Assembly (NCBI GenBank): GCA_947454485.1
Contig: CANGJJ010000007.1
Location: 86,386-150,385, forward strand
Length of the DNA: 64,000 bases
Reading direction: 5' to 3'
DNA from: Beijerinckiaceae bacterium
GTDB taxonomy: Bacteria; Pseudomonadota; Alphaproteobacteria; Rhizobiales; Beijerinckiaceae
Shown: in pieces, positions 41,140 to 50,789 of the stretch
Layout: each line of letters opens with the position of its first letter
How positions within the stretch are numbered: position 1 is the first letter of the stretch
Notes under the pieces: generated by a model
Told to the model about the DNA's origin: nothing
Database searches by the model: none
What the model saw: the letters and a program-made list of their open reading frames with translations, nothing else
Position numbers and translations under genes: made by a program

Positions 41140-42336
41140 ATGCGTATCTATCACTTCTCTGAAGAGCCCTATGCCGATGCGTGGTCGCCCGAGCGCGCCA
41201 GCTTGCGCGTGACCATTCCCAATGAATTATGCGAGCCTGAGCGCGCGCACGAACTCTACAATCGCTATATCGACGAATGGGTGCTCGCCGATGAGCTAGG
41301 CTTCGACATCATGCTCAATGAGCATCATGCGACCGCCACCTGCATGACCGCCTCTGCCAATCTCGTCCTTGCCATTCTGGCGCGCGTGACCAAGCGTGCG
41401 CGCTTGCTGGTGCTTGGTGTGCCGGTCTGCAACCGTCCCGACCCAGTGCGCATCGCTGAAGAAATGGCGATGATTGATGTGATCTCGGGCGGGCGTCTTG
41501 AATTTGGTATGGTCAAAGGCGTGCCTTATGAAATCGGGCCGGCCAATTCTTATCCTATCCGCATGATGGATCGCTTTTGGGAAGCGCATGATCTCATCGT
41601 CAAAGCGATGACGACCCGCGATGGTCCTTTCAATTTCGAAGGCGAGTTCTTCCATCATCGCACGGTCAATATTTGGCCGCGCCCCTATCAGCAGCCCCAT
41701 CCCCCGATCTGGTCCTCCACCTCCACACCCGCCAATGCCAAAGAGCTTGGTGCGCGTGGTTATGTGATGGGCACTTTCATGGGCGGTATCGAAGATACGA
41801 AGAAGCTCCAGAAAGCCTATGTGGAGGGTTATCGCGAAGCGGGACTCGGCCATGATGTGCCCGTGGATCGCTTTGGCTATCTCGCCATGGCCGCTGTGGC
41901 GCGCGATGGCGATGAAGCGCGCCGCCGCGCCGATATTCTGGCCGATTATTTGCGCACCAATTCGCAGGTCGCCGACCCGTTCAATCGCCCGCCGGGCTAT
42001 TTCAGTGTTGATGCGGCCTTCCGTGCTCTGCGCTCGCCTGATCCCAAAGCCTTCCGCATTCTCTACACCCCCAAGGGGCGCCCGGTGGAACTCGCGCGCG
42101 CCTCGCTCGATGATTTCATCGAATGCGGCATTACTTTCGCCGGCACACCAGACGAAGTGCATAATCAGATCTGCCATTTCGTCGACAGTGTCGGGGGTCT
42201 TGGCAATCTGCTCTTGATGCTGCAGGGCGGTGTGCTCGATCACACCGAGACAGTGGACAGTATGACGCTCTTTGCCAAAGAGGTTATGCCGCGCCTGAAA
42301 GCGCGCTATGCCACTGACTTGAAATTTGCCGCCTGA
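41140..42336 (+). CDS. LLM-class flavin-dependent (luciferase-like) oxidoreductase
   Basis: DELGFDIMLNEHHAT, RLLVLGVPVCNRPDPVRIAEEMAMIDVISGGRLEFGMVKG. Confidence 0.92.
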   Translation: MRIYHFSEEPYADAWSPERASLRVTIPNELCEPERAHELYNRYIDEWVLADELGFDIMLNEHHATATCMTASANLVLAILARVTKRARLLVLGVPVCNRPDPVRIAEEMAMIDVISGGRLEFGMVKGVPYEIGPANSYPIRMMDRFWEAHDLIVKAMTTRDGPFNFEGEFFHHRTVNIWPRPYQQPHPPIWSSTSTPANAKELGARGYVMGTFMGGIEDTKKLQKAYVEGYREAGLGHDVPVDRFGYLAMAAVARDGDEARRRADILADYLRTNSQVADPFNRPPGYFSVDAAFRALRSPDPKAFRILYTPKGRPVELARASLDDFIECGITFAGTPDEVHNQICHFVDSVGGLGNLLLMLQGGVLDHTETVDSMTLFAKEVMPRLKARYATDLKFAA

Positions 42337-42351
42337 GTGGGACGAGACCTG

Positions 42352-43956
42352 ATGAGTGGTTTGGTGTTTGACTATGTGATCGCAGGTGGCGGTTCGGCTG
42401 GCTGCGTTTTGGCTGCGCGCTTGAGTGAAGACCCCACAGTGCGGGTTCTCTTGCTGGAAGCGGGCGGGCGAGACACGGATCCGCTCATCTCCATTCCCCT
42501 TGGCATGGGCAAGATTCACGAACACCGTCTGCATGACTGGGGCTATGACACCGAACCCGAGCCCAATCTCGACAACCGCCGTCTGGAAGCGATGCGCGGC
42601 AAAGTTTTGGGCGGCTCATCTTCCATCAATGTCATGGCCTATACGCGCGGCCATTCGGGTGATTTCGATCGCTGGGCGCGTAATGGCGTCGAGGGTTGGG
42701 CCTATCGCGATGTGCTCCCCTATTTCCGCAAAGGCGAAACATGGGAAGGAGGCGAGAGCCAATGGCGCGGTGCGCATGGTCCGGTTGGAACCCAGTCTGC
42801 CAAAACCCAAGACCCGATCTTCTGGTCATGGATTGAGGCTGGCGCTCAGGCGGGTTTCCCCAAGACGGGCGATTACAATAGCGAGCAGCAAGAAGGCTTC
42901 GGTCGCGGACAATATACGATCCGCGATGGACGGCGCTCATCATCCGCGCGCGCTTATCTGCGCCCCATTCGTGACCGCAAAAATCTGACCGTTGAGACCA
43001 AAGCCCATGTGCTGCGTATTTTGACGGAAGGGAGCAAAGCCACCGGGATCGAATTTGTGCAGCATGGCTATGTGCAGCAGGTGCGCGCAGAGCGTGAGGT
43101 GATTGTCTGTGGCGGAGCGTTCAACTCGCCGCAAATTCTGATGCTCTCGGGCATCGGCCCGGCCGATCATCTCAAACAGATGGGCATTCGTCCTGTGGTG
43201 GATGCGCCCGGCGTTGGCGGCAATCTGCAAGATCATCTGGGCATCTGGATTTCGTGGCGGCGCAAAGAGCCCGGCACCTTCCATCGCCAGATGCGTTTTG
43301 ACCGCATGGCCTTTGCCATGGTGCAGGCCTATTTCACCGGCACGGGACCCGGCACTGTTGTGCCCGGCGGCTTGCATGCTTTCGTAAAAACGCAACCTGA
43401 TCTTGATGTCCCCGACATCGAATTCATGTTCCACACCGTGCCGCCGCAAACGCGGCTCTGGGTGCCGGGGCTTCGTCCTGCCTATCAAGATGGCTATGCA
43501 ATCCGCCCCACCCTGCTGCATCCGCGCAGCCGTGGCACGATCAGCCTGCGCTCATCCGATCCGCGCGACCCGATCCGTATCCAGTATAATTTCTTCACTG
43601 ACCCTGATGATCTGCCCCGTCTGCGCGAGGGCTTTCGCCGCGCGCGTGAAGTGGGCGAACAAAAAGCGATGGACCCCTATCGCCAGATGGAGGCCTCGCC
43701 GGGGCCGAATGTGCGGACCGATGATGAGATCGATGCCTTCATTCGCCGCACGGCTATGACCGCCCATCACCCCGCCGGCACCTGCCGCATGGGCAGCGAT
43801 GCCGATGCTGTGCTGGATGCTAAAATGCGCGTGAATGGGATCGAGGGGCTGCGCGTTGTCGATGCCTCTGCCATGCCCGATCTGGTGGGCGCACATATCA
43901 ACGCCTGCGTCCTGATGATGGCTGAGAAGGCTGCCGACATGATCAAGGCGGCCTGA
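42352..43956 (+). CDS. GMC-family FAD oxidoreductase (ORF opens at 42337)
   Basis: DYVIAGGGSAGCVLAARLSEDP, GKVLGGSSSINVMAYTRG, TAHHPAGTCRMG...VVDASAMPDLVGAHINACVLMMAEKAADMI. Confidence 0.94.
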   Translation: MSGLVFDYVIAGGGSAGCVLAARLSEDPTVRVLLLEAGGRDTDPLISIPLGMGKIHEHRLHDWGYDTEPEPNLDNRRLEAMRGKVLGGSSSINVMAYTRGHSGDFDRWARNGVEGWAYRDVLPYFRKGETWEGGESQWRGAHGPVGTQSAKTQDPIFWSWIEAGAQAGFPKTGDYNSEQQEGFGRGQYTIRDGRRSSSARAYLRPIRDRKNLTVETKAHVLRILTEGSKATGIEFVQHGYVQQVRAEREVIVCGGAFNSPQILMLSGIGPADHLKQMGIRPVVDAPGVGGNLQDHLGIWISWRRKEPGTFHRQMRFDRMAFAMVQAYFTGTGPGTVVPGGLHAFVKTQPDLDVPDIEFMFHTVPPQTRLWVPGLRPAYQDGYAIRPTLLHPRSRGTISLRSSDPRDPIRIQYNFFTDPDDLPRLREGFRRAREVGEQKAMDPYRQMEASPGPNVRTDDEIDAFIRRTAMTAHHPAGTCRMGSDADAVLDAKMRVNGIEGLRVVDASAMPDLVGAHINACVLMMAEKAADMIKAA

Positions 43957-44123
43957 ACAGCCGCCTATCATTTCAGGGCATCGAAACTTGCCCCACGACA
44001 TGACCGGAACTGTCACCCATCTGTGCTAGCCTCTTTGATCGTTTCAACAGATCAATTTTGAGGAGGCTTTTTGATGGTCAGTTGTTGTGCTGCGCTGCTT
44101 GTCCTGAGCTGCGCTTGCTTGTT

Positions 44124-44492
44124 TCAATCCGTGCGCAGTGCAGGCTCGTTTGGCTTGGCGGGGGTGAGACTTGCGGGCAGCGGCTTGCTGGAGCAACGCA
44201 AATGGATCTCTCTATTCCAGGCTTCGCGTTCGGCATTTTGGCTGGCATCAGCAGAGGCCGCGATGGGCAACCCAAACGGCCCCAACAAAAGACCCGTTGC
44301 CAAACCAATGGCGACGCGCGAGCCGACCCTGTCGTCATATTCGAGCGCTTTCAAACGAATATCAGCGCATTCTTTCGAATTATACTTCTTATCGGCTTGG
44401 TCCAATTGGCCGGTAAACTGTTGCGGCTTGCTGGCGCAGCCCGCGACCAAAACTCCAAGCCCCGCGCATAGGAAAAACTTCGGAAAAAACAT
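44124..44492 (-). CDS. Small lipoprotein with Gly/Ala-rich hydrophobic segment
   Basis: MFFPKFFLCAGLGVLVAGCASKPQ lipobox; GSRVAIGLATGLLLGPFGLPIAASADASQ. Confidence 0.65.
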   Translation of the reverse strand: MFFPKFFLCAGLGVLVAGCASKPQQFTGQLDQADKKYNSKECADIRLKALEYDDRVGSRVAIGLATGLLLGPFGLPIAASADASQNAEREAWNREIHLRCSSKPLPASLTPAKPNEPALRTD

Positions 44493-44748
44493 GTCTTCAC
44501 CCTCAAATGACTCACTGCCAAAGCTCTAGCTTAAGCACAGGCTGCGGCGAAGACCATTCCCCAAAAGGCGGCCAAGCCTTGGCCCGACGCGCTCAGCCAC
44601 TAGCTGCCCATTGTCAAAGCAAATGCTGCAAATACATGCTTTGTCCTTGGTGGGAGGGGTGCGAAGCTTGACAGGGTAGCTCGCCCCGTTAGCTTTCAAA
44701 CAAAGCAAATTTCCGGGGCGTCTGCGCCCGCGCACAACAGAGGGCAAG

Positions 44749-45942
44749 ATGGACAAGGTGGATGTGATTGTTGCCGGTGCTGGTCCGGTTGGATTGGTGG
44801 CTGCAAATGTATTGGCCGATGCGGGTTGCTCGGTTGTCTTGCTCGAAGTTGAAGACACATTGCCAACCAATCTGCGTGCTTCCACCTTTCAATCGGTCAC
44901 ACTCGATTTACTCGAGCCTTTCGGCGTCAACGACAAGCTCATCAATATGGGCGTCATTTCGCCCATCATGCAGTATCGCGATCGCAAGGGCTGGGTGGCC
45001 GAGTTCGATTTCGCTGTCTTGAAGAATGACACACACTATCCCTATCGTGTGCAATGCGAGCAATTCAAACTCTGCGAATTGCTGGTGGAGCGGTTAAAGA
45101 CAAAGCCGAATGCCAAGGTCATCTATTCAGCGCGCGCACAAAGCGTGACGCAAGATGATCACGGCGTTGATGTAGAGGCGCAGATCGCGGGCAAGACCGA
45201 ACATCTCAAGGGCAAATGGCTCATTGCAGCCGATGGTGGGCGCAGCCTGCTGCGCGCCTCTGTTGGCGTTAAGCTCGAAGGCTTCACCTGGCCAGAGCGC
45301 TATCTTGTCGCCAGCACCACTTTCGACTTCCCCTCGGTCATGCCGGGCCTGTCGACCGTGAGTTATTTTGCAGATCCTGACGAATGGTACTTCCTGCTCA
45401 AAGTGCCGGATATGTGGCGCTGCATGTTCCCCATCGGGGAGCATGAAAAAGATGACGTGGTCTTGTCGGATGAAGATATCCAGCGCCGCCTGCAGCGCGT
45501 TTATCCAAAGTCCACCCCCTATGACATCAAGCATCGCACCATCTATTCGGTGCATCAGCGCGTCGCGGAGCGCTATCGCGTGGGTCGCACATTTCTGGCG
45601 GGCGATGCCGCCCATCTCAACAATCCGCTCGGCGGCATGGGCATGAATGGCGGCATTCATGATGCCTTCGCCATTTCAGAGCGTTTGGCGGGTGTGCTGA
45701 CGGGCAAGCTCGGTGAAAGCGCGCTTGATGGCTATGAGCGCGAGCGTCGTCCCGTCGCGCTTCATTATGTCGACAAGATCTCGACCGCCAACAAGCGCAA
45801 TCTTGAGACCAAAGATCCTGCCGAGCAAAAAGCGTGGCGCGATTTGATGGACAAGACTGCGCGCGATCCAGAGCTTGCGCGGCAATATCTGGCGCGCGTC
45901 TCGATGATCGAGAGCATTCGCCAATCCAAAGCAGCCGCCTGA
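44749..45942 (+). CDS. FAD-dependent monooxygenase (aromatic hydroxylase-like)
   Basis: DVIVAGAGPVGLVAANVLADAG, WLIAADGGRSLLRASVG, FLAGDAAHLNNPLGGMGMNGGIHDA. Confidence 0.92.
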   Translation: MDKVDVIVAGAGPVGLVAANVLADAGCSVVLLEVEDTLPTNLRASTFQSVTLDLLEPFGVNDKLINMGVISPIMQYRDRKGWVAEFDFAVLKNDTHYPYRVQCEQFKLCELLVERLKTKPNAKVIYSARAQSVTQDDHGVDVEAQIAGKTEHLKGKWLIAADGGRSLLRASVGVKLEGFTWPERYLVASTTFDFPSVMPGLSTVSYFADPDEWYFLLKVPDMWRCMFPIGEHEKDDVVLSDEDIQRRLQRVYPKSTPYDIKHRTIYSVHQRVAERYRVGRTFLAGDAAHLNNPLGGMGMNGGIHDAFAISERLAGVLTGKLGESALDGYERERRPVALHYVDKISTANKRNLETKDPAEQKAWRDLMDKTARDPELARQYLARVSMIESIRQSKAAA

Positions 45943-45995
45943 TGATTCAAGCCGCGACGCGACAACAAGGCTGAAACAGCCAAAGGGAGATCACG

Positions 45996-46958
45996 ATGAA
46001 ATCGGGACGCTTCGCCCTTATGGGCCTCGCACTGTTCTTATCTGGCGCGCAGGCGCAGACCCTGCCCAAGCAGATCACGCTCGTTGTGCCCTATCCCCCC
46101 GGCAGCACCAGCGATCTCATTCCGCGCATGGTCGCCCCCCATCTGCAGCAGGTGTTAGGTACGACCGTCATTGTGGAAAATGTCGCGGGTGCTAATGGCG
46201 CCATTGGTGCGCAGCGCGTGGCGCGCGGCCCTGCAGATGGCAGCCAGATCTTGATGGCACCCACTGGTGTGCTTTCAGCCAATCAGTTCCTTTATACAAA
46301 CCTCTCCTATGATCCGGAGAAATCTTTTGACCCTCTGATCAATCTGGCTGGTACGCCCAATCTCATCGTGGTCAACAAAAATGTTCCGGCCAATACGATG
46401 AGCGAATTGATCAAGCTCGCTGAGGCCAAGCCCGGCACGGTGAGCTTTGGCTCAGGCGGTGTTGGCAGTACGAGCCATCTGTGCGGTGAAATGGTGAAAC
46501 TCGCCGCCAAGGGCAGCATGATCCATGTGCCCTTCCGTGGACCCGCCCCCGCCAAACAGGCTGTGCTTGCGGGCGATGTGACTTTCATCTGCGACAACTT
46601 CTCCAATGTCATCGAAGACACGAAGGAAGGTGGCTTGAAAGCCATTGCGCTCTCAGCCAAGACGCGCCATCCCCAAGCACCCAATATCCCAACCACGGCA
46701 GATCAGGGCTATCCCGCCATTGATGCAGGTATCTGGTACAGCTTTGTTGTGCCCCGTGGCACGCCTTCCGATCTCGTCAATCGACTCAACGCCGAGATCG
46801 CCAAAATTCTCGCTATGCCTGATGTGAAGCCACGTCTTGAATCGCTCGGCCTCAGCATCATCGCCGATAGTCCCGCGAGCTTCGGTACCTTCCTGAAAAG
46901 CGAAACAGCGCGCTGGAAGAAGGCCATTGAAGAGGCCAATATCAAGATCGAGCAATAA
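45996..46958 (+). CDS. Bug/TctC-family solute-binding protein
   Basis: ITLVVPYPPGSTSDLIPRMVAPHLQ...VIVENVAGANGAIGAQRVA. Confidence 0.9.
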   Translation: MKSGRFALMGLALFLSGAQAQTLPKQITLVVPYPPGSTSDLIPRMVAPHLQQVLGTTVIVENVAGANGAIGAQRVARGPADGSQILMAPTGVLSANQFLYTNLSYDPEKSFDPLINLAGTPNLIVVNKNVPANTMSELIKLAEAKPGTVSFGSGGVGSTSHLCGEMVKLAAKGSMIHVPFRGPAPAKQAVLAGDVTFICDNFSNVIEDTKEGGLKAIALSAKTRHPQAPNIPTTADQGYPAIDAGIWYSFVVPRGTPSDLVNRLNAEIAKILAMPDVKPRLESLGLSIIADSPASFGTFLKSETARWKKAIEEANIKIEQ

Positions 46959-46978
46959 GCGCTCATTCATCACGCAAC

Positions 46979-47010
46979 AGCCCCGGAGTTTTACTCCGGA
47001 GCTTTTTGTT
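46979..47010 (+). terminator. Intrinsic terminator after SBP gene
   Basis: AGCCCCGGAGT-TTT-ACTCCGGAGCT-TTTTGTT (one mismatch in stem). Confidence 0.85.
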
Positions 47011-47578
47011 AACGTGAGGCCGCATAATGCGCGAGATCGTCAAGCTCAGCATCGCTGAGCCCAAAGATCATCGCGCTCATGGATGTGTCAGCTCCCGTGC
47101 GCATATTGTCGCGATAGGCTTTGAGAGCGGCGCTGAGATAATCCACACGCTGCTTGGCGATACGTGGCACTTGCTGATCTCCAAGCAGATTTGTCCCATG
47201 GCAAGATTCGCAGCGCTTCATCGCTGCCAATTTGCTGCCACGCGCAACTTTGGCAGGATCAGGCGCCTCGCCCGTCAAGGCCGGCGGCAAGCCAGCGTAA
47301 TGGGCCGCAATTGCGATGATCTGCGCATCCTCAAGCCCCTTCACGACCTCGCTCATCGCGTCGACCTTGCGCACGCCTTCGCGCAGCAAGACGAGTTGAT
47401 TGAGAATGAAAAAATCGGGCTGTCCGGCCAGAGAGGGAATGCCCTCAAGGGCCGAATTGCCCGCCTCTCCATGACAGGCCGCGCATTGTGCAAGCCTGTT
47501 GTCCAGAGACTGCGCATGAACTGATGGCGTGCACAGAATGCAGGCCATCAGCCACAGGACAAGACAGTTCAAGCGCAT
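47009..47578 (-). CDS. Diheme class I-type cytochrome c
   Basis: Signal peptide; CAACHGE and CESCHGT heme motifs. Confidence 0.9.
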   Translation of the reverse strand: MRLNCLVLWLMACILCTPSVHAQSLDNRLAQCAACHGEAGNSALEGIPSLAGQPDFFILNQLVLLREGVRKVDAMSEVVKGLEDAQIIAIAAHYAGLPPALTGEAPDPAKVARGSKLAAMKRCESCHGTNLLGDQQVPRIAKQRVDYLSAALKAYRDNMRTGADTSMSAMIFGLSDAELDDLAHYAASR

Positions 47579-47581
47579 CGG

Positions 47582-48844
47582 TTAATTCACGCCAGCACTG
47601 CGCAGTGAATAAGTGATGCGATAGGTTGCGCCACTCGTCTCGTCAGAGACCAAGAGCGAACCATCCTTCATCTGGAACACATAAGCAGGCCGGCCGTAGA
47701 AGCTATTGGTCTTTTCATCCAGCAGACCCGTCATGAAAGGCTCGATGGTCGCCTTGCCACCATTGATGCGCGCCACAACCACATCATAGCCAAATTTCTT
47801 CTCACGATTCCACGAGCCGTGACGCGCGATGAAGGCGACATTCTGATAGCTCTTGGGGAACATCTGGCCTGTGTAGAATTTGATACCAAGGCCAGCTGAA
47901 TGAGGACCATTGAGCGCAGCAGGCATCACGACGCCCGCACAAGGATTGGGGCGCTTGATGTCGGGATCAGCAATGCCCATCGCATGGCAATAGGGGAAGC
48001 CAAAATTCGCGCCCTCCATTCCCTTGGGCAAACGGTTCAACTCATCTTCAGGCCCTTCATTGCCAGCCCAATCACGACCATTGTCCGTGAACCACAATTC
48101 TTTCGTGACAGGGTGCCAATCAAAGCCAACCGTATTGCGCACACCGCGCGCAACGATCTCCATATCGGTCCCATCAGGATTATAGCGACGGATCTGCGCA
48201 TAGATGCCGAGATTCAATTCGCAGATATTGCAGTTGGCGCCGACCTGCACATACATCTTTCCGTCAGGACCAAAGGCGACATATTTCCAATTGTGATGGA
48301 TTTCCGGAGGCAAGTTATAAGCGCTCGTCAACTCAACCGGCGTGCCGGGATTGTCGAGTTTGTCCTCGATATTGTCATAGCGATAGACTTTGTTGATGGC
48401 GAACACATAGAGCGAGCCATCTTTGAAGGCGAGGCCATTGGGCTGTGTGAGGCCCTGCAGCAAGATTTTCACCTCGCGCTTGTTATCTTTCTCTGTGATC
48501 GCATAGACGCGGCCGATCACGCGCGAGCCCATGAACATCGTGCCCTTGTCACCCTGCACCATGGTGCGGGCGCCGGGATGTCCACTCGACCAAACCTCAG
48601 CCTTGAAACCCGGCGGCAGTTTGATCTTGTCGATGGGCAATTTATCCACACTCGCCGCAATCGGGGGCACAGGATGGCCGCGCAGATTGGAGTCCTGCCC
48701 GCTCTTGGAGGGATTGGTCTTGTCCAACGGGCTCAGCCCCGTGGGGCTCGCGGGCGCTGCGGGCGCTTGCGCGAAAGACATTGTCGCAGGCATGGCCGCC
48801 AAAAGCGCGGCACAGAAAGTCGCAGTCAGAAAATGGTGACGCAT
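47582..48844 (-). CDS. PQQ-dependent sugar/L-sorbosone dehydrogenase-like
   Basis: LPPGFKAEVWSSGHPGARTMVQGDKGTMFMGSR, HHNWKYVAFGPDGKMYVQVGANCN, WHPVTKELWFTDNGRDW, GSWNREKKFGYDVV. Confidence 0.85.
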   Translation of the reverse strand: MRHHFLTATFCAALLAAMPATMSFAQAPAAPASPTGLSPLDKTNPSKSGQDSNLRGHPVPPIAASVDKLPIDKIKLPPGFKAEVWSSGHPGARTMVQGDKGTMFMGSRVIGRVYAITEKDNKREVKILLQGLTQPNGLAFKDGSLYVFAINKVYRYDNIEDKLDNPGTPVELTSAYNLPPEIHHNWKYVAFGPDGKMYVQVGANCNICELNLGIYAQIRRYNPDGTDMEIVARGVRNTVGFDWHPVTKELWFTDNGRDWAGNEGPEDELNRLPKGMEGANFGFPYCHAMGIADPDIKRPNPCAGVVMPAALNGPHSAGLGIKFYTGQMFPKSYQNVAFIARHGSWNREKKFGYDVVVARINGGKATIEPFMTGLLDEKTNSFYGRPAYVFQMKDGSLLVSDETSGATYRITYSLRSAGVN

Positions 48845-48905
48845 GAGCTTCCCCCTTTGTTAGTCCGAATTTTGCTCGGTTCTGTTTGGTCTCATCAAGA
48901 ATGGC

Positions 48906-49958
48906 TTAGGGCGCGATGGCTTTGCGGGCGCGCTCAATAATATCAGGTGGCGAGGAGAAGATCTGCTCGACAACCTCCTGCACTTTGGCCCCGCTCAATG
49001 GATCAATATTCAGCGCAGCCTTTTCGGCCTCTGCCAAAAACTCCGGATCTTTCATCGTCTTCATGAAAGCATCGCGCAAGATCGTAACACGATCAACGGG
49101 GACCTCTGCGGGAACCAGAAACATTCGACTGAAGATCTGCTGCGCCACAATCATATCTGCCACAGGCTTGTCGGCCGCAGAGAGATATTTGGAGAAATTT
49201 GGTACGCCCATTTTTGTCAATTCTGGATCATCACTGATGCCAAATTGCGCAATCACATTGAACTGCTTGTCTCTGAGCCAATGATTGCGCGCAGCTTTGA
49301 TCGTGGACCAGTCAAAGCCACACAGACCCTCCACCTCGCCGCGCTCCATCGCCAAAAACATGTCAGCCCCGCCCTGATAGCCTGACACCATCTGGAATTG
49401 GGTTTTGCTGAGCGCATTGGCCATGAGCGTATAGTCGCGGGAGGAGCCCCCTGATTGCGAGGCCCCCACGACTGACTTCATTTTCAATGCATCCGCATAG
49501 GTCTTCACTTTGGACGTATGGAACATGCCGCAGATACGCGCACCAGTTTCAGCTGTGCCAATATATTGGAAGCGCCGCGGATCAAAGCGCGGCTTCACAC
49601 TATCGAGCAAAGGCGCCATCACCGCGCCCGGAAAGATGGAACCAATGGTCGTGCCATCTTTGGGCGATTGCAGCTCCATATATTCGGCAGCCTTCATACT
49701 GCCAGCACCCGGCATATTCTGTGTAACGGTATCAGGCTTGCCGGGAATATGTTTGCCCATATGACGCGCCAAAACGCGCACATAAGTATCAAGCCCCGCC
49801 CCTGCAGTACCGCCCACAACAAAGGTAAGGCGCTTGCCCTCGTAAAAATCAGCCGCACTTGCTGGCGCTGAGACAGCACCCAAAGCCAAGCCTGCAGCAA
49901 GCGCCCAGCGCAGCATCGTTCTGTGAGATGACGCAACATTCCCTATATTGCCTGTCAT
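48906..49958 (-). CDS. Bug-like solute-binding protein
   Basis: Signal peptide; ADFYEGKRLTFVVGGTAGAGLDTYVRVLARHMGKHIPGKPDTVTQNMPGAGSMKAAEYM. Confidence 0.82.
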   Translation of the reverse strand: MTGNIGNVASSHRTMLRWALAAGLALGAVSAPASAADFYEGKRLTFVVGGTAGAGLDTYVRVLARHMGKHIPGKPDTVTQNMPGAGSMKAAEYMELQSPKDGTTIGSIFPGAVMAPLLDSVKPRFDPRRFQYIGTAETGARICGMFHTSKVKTYADALKMKSVVGASQSGGSSRDYTLMANALSKTQFQMVSGYQGGADMFLAMERGEVEGLCGFDWSTIKAARNHWLRDKQFNVIAQFGISDDPELTKMGVPNFSKYLSAADKPVADMIVAQQIFSRMFLVPAEVPVDRVTILRDAFMKTMKDPEFLAEAEKAALNIDPLSGAKVQEVVEQIFSSPPDIIERARKAIAP

Positions 49959-50021
49959 GCGTTTCCTCCTCCCCGATATGTTCCGAGGTAGATCGAGTGG
50001 GCGGGCCTTTGGCCCTGCCCT

Positions 50022-50774
50022 TTAGCTATTGCCCGGCATCATGGTCGTGCAGCCACCATCAACAAAGAGCGCTGCTCCAATGATGAAGGAGCTCTCTTCC
50101 GACAGAAGGAAAAGTGCGGCATTGGCCAGATCGCGCGGCACACCGGGACGGCCTGCCAGATTGACGACGGGGCGTGTGGGGTCAAACTCATCCTTACCAA
50201 CAGGAGAACCGATTTTGTTGGGCACAACCGCATTCACGCGGATCTTGTGATCGGCAAGCTGGATCGCCTGCGACTTTGTCAGATTCACAAGACCACCCTT
50301 GGCAGCGGTATAGGCAGTGGCGCGATTGCGGCCGAAATAGCCTGAGGTCGAGCTGACATTGACGATGCGCCCGCCTGTCTTGCCCTCGATCATTACTTTG
50401 GCAACTTCGCGCGTCAGCAAGAAAGGTGCGGTCAGCGTGATCGCCAAAACGCGGTTCCATTCAGCCGATGTGAGGCTGAACATATCTTTATTGTCCGAGA
50501 TCGCCGCATTGTTGACCAGCATGTCAATCCGGCCAAAATGCGCCTTGATCTCAGCAACGCAAGAAATGATCGCCTCTTCTGAGGAGACATCACAGCCAAA
50601 CCATTTCGCTTGACCGCCTGAGGCAACAATATCGGCAGCTACTTTTTCCCCGCGCGCCTTGTCAATATCAACGACCGCAATGGCAGCGCCATTCTCGGCA
50701 AGGAGTTTGGAGACGTCTTCACCAATGTTGCGGCCCGCGCCCGTGACGACTGCGACCTGTCCCTTAAACTTCAT
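50022..50774 (-). CDS. SDR family oxidoreductase
   Basis: VVTGAGRNIGEDVSKLLAENG, NNAA, YTAAKGGL. Confidence 0.92.
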   Translation of the reverse strand: MKFKGQVAVVTGAGRNIGEDVSKLLAENGAAIAVVDIDKARGEKVAADIVASGGQAKWFGCDVSSEEAIISCVAEIKAHFGRIDMLVNNAAISDNKDMFSLTSAEWNRVLAITLTAPFLLTREVAKVMIEGKTGGRIVNVSSTSGYFGRNRATAYTAAKGGLVNLTKSQAIQLADHKIRVNAVVPNKIGSPVGKDEFDPTRPVVNLAGRPGVPRDLANAALFLLSEESSFIIGAALFVDGGCTTMMPGNS

Positions 50775-50789
50775 GACCCACCCCTGTGC

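Noticed and set aside
41296-42534. 412-aa minus-strand ORF
   Set aside because: Antisense shadow of the LLM oxidoreductase; His/Arg-rich, no family motifs.
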